Origin: JAXLVB01 sp046329195
Lineage (GTDB): Bacteria > Bacteroidota > Bacteroidia > Cytophagales > Spirosomataceae
Assembly: GCA_046329195.1 (NCBI GenBank)
Contig: JAXLVB010000001.1
Span: forward strand, 3,050,671-3,114,670
DNA length: 64,000 nt
Direction: 5' to 3'
The position numbers and the translations under genes are program-made. This document shows positions 61,050 through 64,000 of the stretch, piece after piece. Each line of letters begins with the position of its first letter. The first letter of the stretch is position 1. Below the pieces are notes generated by a model, which was given only the letters and a program-made list of their open reading frames with translations, searched no databases and was not told the origin of the DNA.

Positions 61050-62354
61050 ATGAAACGCTTCTCAACACGTCAAGGATTTTTGGTAGGACTAATGAGTTTG
61101 TTGCTTGGGGCAGCAACGCTGGCTCAACCCAAAGCCGATACTACTAAAGTGGAAGTAGGTACCGACCTGTTTCCAAAGTCGGCGGCACAAGCCGATATTG
61201 ACAAACTCAATGCCCTGATGCAAGAGCCTGTTCATCAGGCATTTTGGCAAGGATTTCAAGACAAATTCAAAGCAGACTTCACCCCCAAAGAGATTTACCA
61301 ACAAGCTCGAAACATGGGAGTTGATGACTTTGAAATGAAACTCTACGAAAACCGCAAGAACCAGACGGCTTTTTACAAACAACACCCTGATTGGGCTAAG
61401 TTTTCGTCAGCGTTTAAGCAATTTGTCGAAAACAGCATTCGCTGGAACTACTGGCACAGCCTGTTGGCTTACCCGATTGTGCGGGGTAATCAGCAGACGA
61501 AGCACTTGGTGGTAACGTCGTTGCCGTCGTTGATGGTCGAAGACTTGGACGAAAATAAGGTCAACGACGAAAACGCCTTGCTCTGTGAACCTTACCGCCA
61601 CTTTTTGATGTATTTTGTGACGTATTTCAACTCTCGTTCACATAATTTTCAGAAGTACAGCGACATGGGCAAAGCCTCTGACGAGAAGTTTGCCTACGCT
61701 CGTGAGCACCTTACAGGCAAGGTGTTGCAGTATTGGTTGGCTCGCTATTTGGTGGAGGCTTGTGCTGTAACGCCTCCGGCCAAAGTGAGAGAACTTTATG
61801 GTTTTTTGTCGCAGTTAACAGGAGCCGAAAATTATGCCGCTACTGTGAAGCAAAGCCTATGTGGCGAAGTGATGGAGCGCAAAGAAGAAGTTAAAAAAGA
61901 AGAAAAGAAAAAGGATAAAGACAAAGAAGACCCCAATGCGCTTTACCTCACCGATGCCAAAGGCAAGCGCTTTACGCTCAGTGATTTCAAGGGAAAAGTG
62001 GTCTATATTGATGTATGGGCAAGCTGGTGCGGACCGTGCCGTCAGCAGTTTCCGTTTTCAAAACAAATGCACGAAAAATTGACTGAAGAACAGCGGAAGA
62101 AAATCGTGTTTTTATACATCTCGATAGACGATACCCAGGAGGCTTGGAAAAAGGCAATGGAGCAACTCCAGCTGCCTGGCGAACACGGCTGGTCAGAAGG
62201 CGGGTGGAACTCTAAAGTGACACAATACTTTGGTATTCAGGCGATTCCACGGTACATTCTGATTGGGAAAGATGGTAAAATGGTAGATGCCAATGCCAAA
62301 CGCCCTAGCGACGAATTTGTGCTGAGTCAGTTACTCAAACTAGCTGATAAGTAA
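61050..62354 (+). CDS. Periplasmic thioredoxin-family (TlpA-like) protein
   Basis: 434 aa with a signal peptide (LVGLMSLLLGAATLAQ). A helical middle domain (about 40-270), a Lys/Glu-rich hinge (EVKKEEKKKDKDKEDP), and a C-terminal thioredoxin fold with catalytic WCGPC in VYIDVWASWCGPCRQQF plus the cis-Pro region IPRYILIG. Start at ATG 61050; the open frame to the left overlaps the methyltransferase and is not coding. Similar in design to the protein at 29902 but with WCGPC instead of CSHC. Confidence 0.9.
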   Translation: MKRFSTRQGFLVGLMSLLLGAATLAQPKADTTKVEVGTDLFPKSAAQADIDKLNALMQEPVHQAFWQGFQDKFKADFTPKEIYQQARNMGVDDFEMKLYENRKNQTAFYKQHPDWAKFSSAFKQFVENSIRWNYWHSLLAYPIVRGNQQTKHLVVTSLPSLMVEDLDENKVNDENALLCEPYRHFLMYFVTYFNSRSHNFQKYSDMGKASDEKFAYAREHLTGKVLQYWLARYLVEACAVTPPAKVRELYGFLSQLTGAENYAATVKQSLCGEVMERKEEVKKEEKKKDKDKEDPNALYLTDAKGKRFTLSDFKGKVVYIDVWASWCGPCRQQFPFSKQMHEKLTEEQRKKIVFLYISIDDTQEAWKKAMEQLQLPGEHGWSEGGWNSKVTQYFGIQAIPRYILIGKDGKMVDANAKRPSDEFVLSQLLKLADK

Positions 62355-62365
62355 AAATATAATGA

Positions 62366-62408
62366 CTATCTATGCAAAGGGGGCGACAAGCCCCTTTTGC
62401 ATAGATAG
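62366..62408. terminator. Long hairpin after the thioredoxin-family gene
   Basis: 18-bp stem with one G-U pair (62366-62383 with 62391-62408), 7-nt loop. There is no T tract, but position and strength fit a 3' end structure. Confidence 0.6.
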
Positions 62409-62505
62409 CCATTGGCGCATTATAGAAAGACATTAAACTACTACTCATGCCCTAACTAAAACAAGTAATATCATAAGTAGTCTTTCAATTATCAACGATT
62501 TAAAG

Positions 62506-62567
62506 TCTCCCCTATTGAGCCGAGACGGCTAGGGCCGCCTGTGCGGTACCGAGAGATTTAGAAGGGG
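62506..62567. repeat. GC-rich intergenic repeat with nested palindromes
   Basis: Between the thioredoxin-family gene and pirin. Small hairpins GCCG/CGGC (62519-62529) and CCGC/GCGG (62532-62543) sit between imperfectly complementary ends (CTCCCCT and AGAAGGGGG). Resembles a decayed dispersed element; the rest of this 218-bp gap is the hairpin above. Confidence 0.4.
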
Positions 62568-62572
62568 GCTGT

Positions 62573-63451
62573 TTAATCCTCCAAATGACCAAAAAGGCCG
62601 TGGTTGAAATCAAGGATTGCTTGGTTGATTTCGTCGTAGTTATTCATCAAAAAAGGACCGTATCCCACTACCGGTTCGTTGATGGGCTCACCACTCAGTA
62701 CCAACAGTACAGTATCTTCTGTTGCTTCGATGGTGATTTGATCCCCATCGTTTTTGAACAAGATGAAATGGTCGGTAGGGGCAAGTGTAGAGTTGTTAAA
62801 CTGAGCCGACCCTTCAATTACCAAAATTCCTGTATTGTAAGTTTCGGGCAATGACAGGGTTAATGTAGCTCCTTTTTTGAGGCGTAGGTTATACATCTCG
62901 ATAGGCGTAAAGGTAAATGCAGGGCCTTTAACTCCTTGATATTCACCTGCTATTACTTCTACGGTGCCTAGTTGATTGGGCAACTCATACTTGCCCATTT
63001 GTTCGTTGGTGATGGCCTGATATTTAGGTGGTGTCATTTTGAATTTGGCAGGGAGATTCACCCATAACTGCACCATCTGAAACCAACCACCTGTTCGGCT
63101 AAACTCTGCTTCGTGGTATTCTTTGTGCAGGACACCCGAAGCAGCCGTCATCCACTGCACATCGCCCTCACCGATGACACCGCTGTTACCAGCGCTGTCG
63201 TGGTGTGCTACTTTGCCATGATAGGCGATGGTTACTGTCTCGAAGCCACGGTGAGGGTGTACGCCCACACCCCGAGGCTGATTGCTGGGCGGAAGCAAGG
63301 TTTTGGCATTGTAGTCCATCAAGAAAAACGGACTCATGCGACGAGTACCTAAGTTGTAGCCACCGGGAAAAAAACTATGCACCTTGAACCCGTCGCCAAC
63401 CATGTGGGCTGGCGGTGGCGCAAATAATTGATGGACTGATTTGATGCTCAT
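62573..63451 (-). CDS. Pirin family protein
   Basis: 292 aa bicupin. The N-terminal cupin has the iron ligands GVHPHRGFETVT and the following His of GKVAHHDSAG plus Glu in GVLHKEYHE, with GEGDVQWMTAASG; the C-terminal Pirin_C domain ends around LLVLSGEPINEPVVGYGPF. Known pirins are iron-binding and some have quercetinase activity; the physiological role in bacteria is unclear. Standalone unit. Confidence 0.92.
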   Translation of the reverse strand: MSIKSVHQLFAPPPAHMVGDGFKVHSFFPGGYNLGTRRMSPFFLMDYNAKTLLPPSNQPRGVGVHPHRGFETVTIAYHGKVAHHDSAGNSGVIGEGDVQWMTAASGVLHKEYHEAEFSRTGGWFQMVQLWVNLPAKFKMTPPKYQAITNEQMGKYELPNQLGTVEVIAGEYQGVKGPAFTFTPIEMYNLRLKKGATLTLSLPETYNTGILVIEGSAQFNNSTLAPTDHFILFKNDGDQITIEATEDTVLLVLSGEPINEPVVGYGPFLMNNYDEINQAILDFNHGLFGHLED

Positions 63452-63674
63452 GAGTTGCGATGAAATAGGTTACTTTCCGATACAAATTGTTCAGCTAAAA
63501 TGTAAAGCCCTATCAATAAAGGGTTTCAAAGGTTGCGTATTTATTTGGGCAACAACTGGGCAACAAAACCCACTAAAACAAGTGCAAGTACAGCACAAAG
63601 AAAAGAAAATATTTAGTTTGGTGTAGAGTGTGTTTGTCCTTATCATAAGCAAAAGGCGAAGATAAGTTTTTACA

Positions 63675-63863
63675 CTATCTTAATTGACTAACAACTGCTT
63701 CCAATTGTAAGCCCATATACTGGCAGAACTCTTCAACGGTAACAACTTGGTGTTGCTGCTTGTTGAAGTACTCTTTAATCCTCTTAATAAGGTATCTACC
63801 ATATCTGTCGCTTTTGCCTGTGATTATCTGAATGTCTTTCGGATAAATACACAGTCTATTCAT
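63675..63863 (-). CDS. Small HTH-like Bacteroidota protein
   Basis: 62 aa. MNRLCIYPKDIQIITGKSDR, then YGRYLIKRIKEYFNK and VTVEEFCQYMGLQLEAVVSQL. The pattern 'CIYPKD...ITGKS.RYGR.L...IK....K..HQ.VT.EEFC.Y.G' is a small conserved protein I recall from Bacteroidota; the helix-turn-helix-like IQIITGKSDRYGR core suggests DNA binding, as in excisionase-like proteins. It has a -7 box and a palindrome upstream. No mobile element is recognised beside it, though the window ends 137 bp further on. Confidence 0.72.
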   Translation of the reverse strand: MNRLCIYPKDIQIITGKSDRYGRYLIKRIKEYFNKQQHQVVTVEEFCQYMGLQLEAVVSQLR

Positions 63864-63886
63864 TTTTAATTTACTCTTTTCATACT

Positions 63887-63926
63887 CTATCCATACTTCG
63901 GATAGGTAGTATCTATTGCAAAGATA
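63887..63926 (-). promoter_or_regulatory. Promoter and palindrome of the small HTH-like gene
   Basis: -7 box TATCTTTG (63919-63926, minus strand), with a TTTA 18 bp further upstream at about 63945, and a palindrome CTATCC/GGATAG (63887-63892 with 63900-63905) between promoter and ATG. The palindrome could be an operator for autoregulation. Confidence 0.4.
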
Positions 63927-64000
63927 TTACTTATTTACTTGCGGTAAAAGTGTGTTTGTTGGAATAATGTGGCAATAACGGAAATGTCGGAAGTGCAGGT

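Noticed and set aside
1..64000. CRISPR array, tRNA, rRNA or complete insertion sequence
   Set aside because: I looked for spaced direct repeats, cloverleaf-like stretches and transposase reading frames and saw none; a tRNA could still be missed by eye, so a tRNA scan would settle it.

Overview
The window looks like chromosomal DNA of a Bacteroidota member, most likely order Cytophagales (Spirosomataceae/Cytophagaceae-like). The order-level call is inference from gene content: several DUF3857 proteins, a two-component 'propeller' sensor with a LytS-type kinase, LytTR regulator, BshB1 (bacillithiol), fused MurF-Alr, fused HisB, DUF1080, and Bacteroidota-only small proteins. Promoters I can see match the Bacteroidota pattern TTTG-N19..22-TAnnTTTG, and starts mostly lack a Shine-Dalgarno sequence. 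No rRNA, tRNA, CRISPR array, complete insertion sequence or prophage was recognised.

Layout. 1-8300: the end of a MaeB malic enzyme, then three DUF3857 surface proteins, the first two with a degenerated transglutaminase site. 8303-15950: methyltransferase, bshB1, LysM/M23 peptidase, trxB, then an overlapping chain DUF1801-queE-OmpA/TPR protein on the minus strand. 16033-25321: polA, an AT-rich two-gene ATPase + TOPRIM-like cassette (candidate phage defence), corA overlapping murF-alr, and an unrecognised conserved protein. 25355-31371: an apparent operon globin - sensorless LytS kinase - LytTR regulator, a Tat-exported Gfo/Idh/MocA oxidoreductase, radC, and a thioredoxin-family protein. 31550-43900: a 39-residue membrane protein, hisB, dienelactone hydrolase, methyltransferase, a reductase, PBP1A, a frameshifted Uma2 pseudogene, hemF, DUF4332, a 58-residue protein overlapping an MFS transporter, an alpha/beta hydrolase and a DUF1080 protein. 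43978-57404: fdhD with a cysteine desulfurase, a lipoprotein hydrolase, a DEAD-box helicase with a long structured leader, msrB, the large propeller sensor kinase, a flavoprotein/cytochrome c pair, GNAT, TMEM175 and rpsT. 57560-64000: zinc phospholipase/nuclease-like protein, BASS transporter, an RlmI-like methyltransferase, a thioredoxin-family protein, pirin, and a 62-residue Bacteroidota small protein.

How the genes fit together. Most of the window is housekeeping: cell wall (MurF-Alr, PBP1A, M23), thiol and redox homeostasis (BshB1, TrxB, MsrB, two periplasmic thioredoxins), DNA replication and repair (PolA, RadC), translation (S20, RlmI-like, helicase) and cofactors (QueE, HemF, FdhD). 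The accessory or less-explained elements are the 19.2-20.9 kb ATPase/TOPRIM cassette, the globin-kinase-regulator operon, the pseudo-transglutaminase pair, the decayed Uma2 gene and several families of short dispersed repeats. Composition statements are from counting sample 60-base lines by eye, not from a computed profile.
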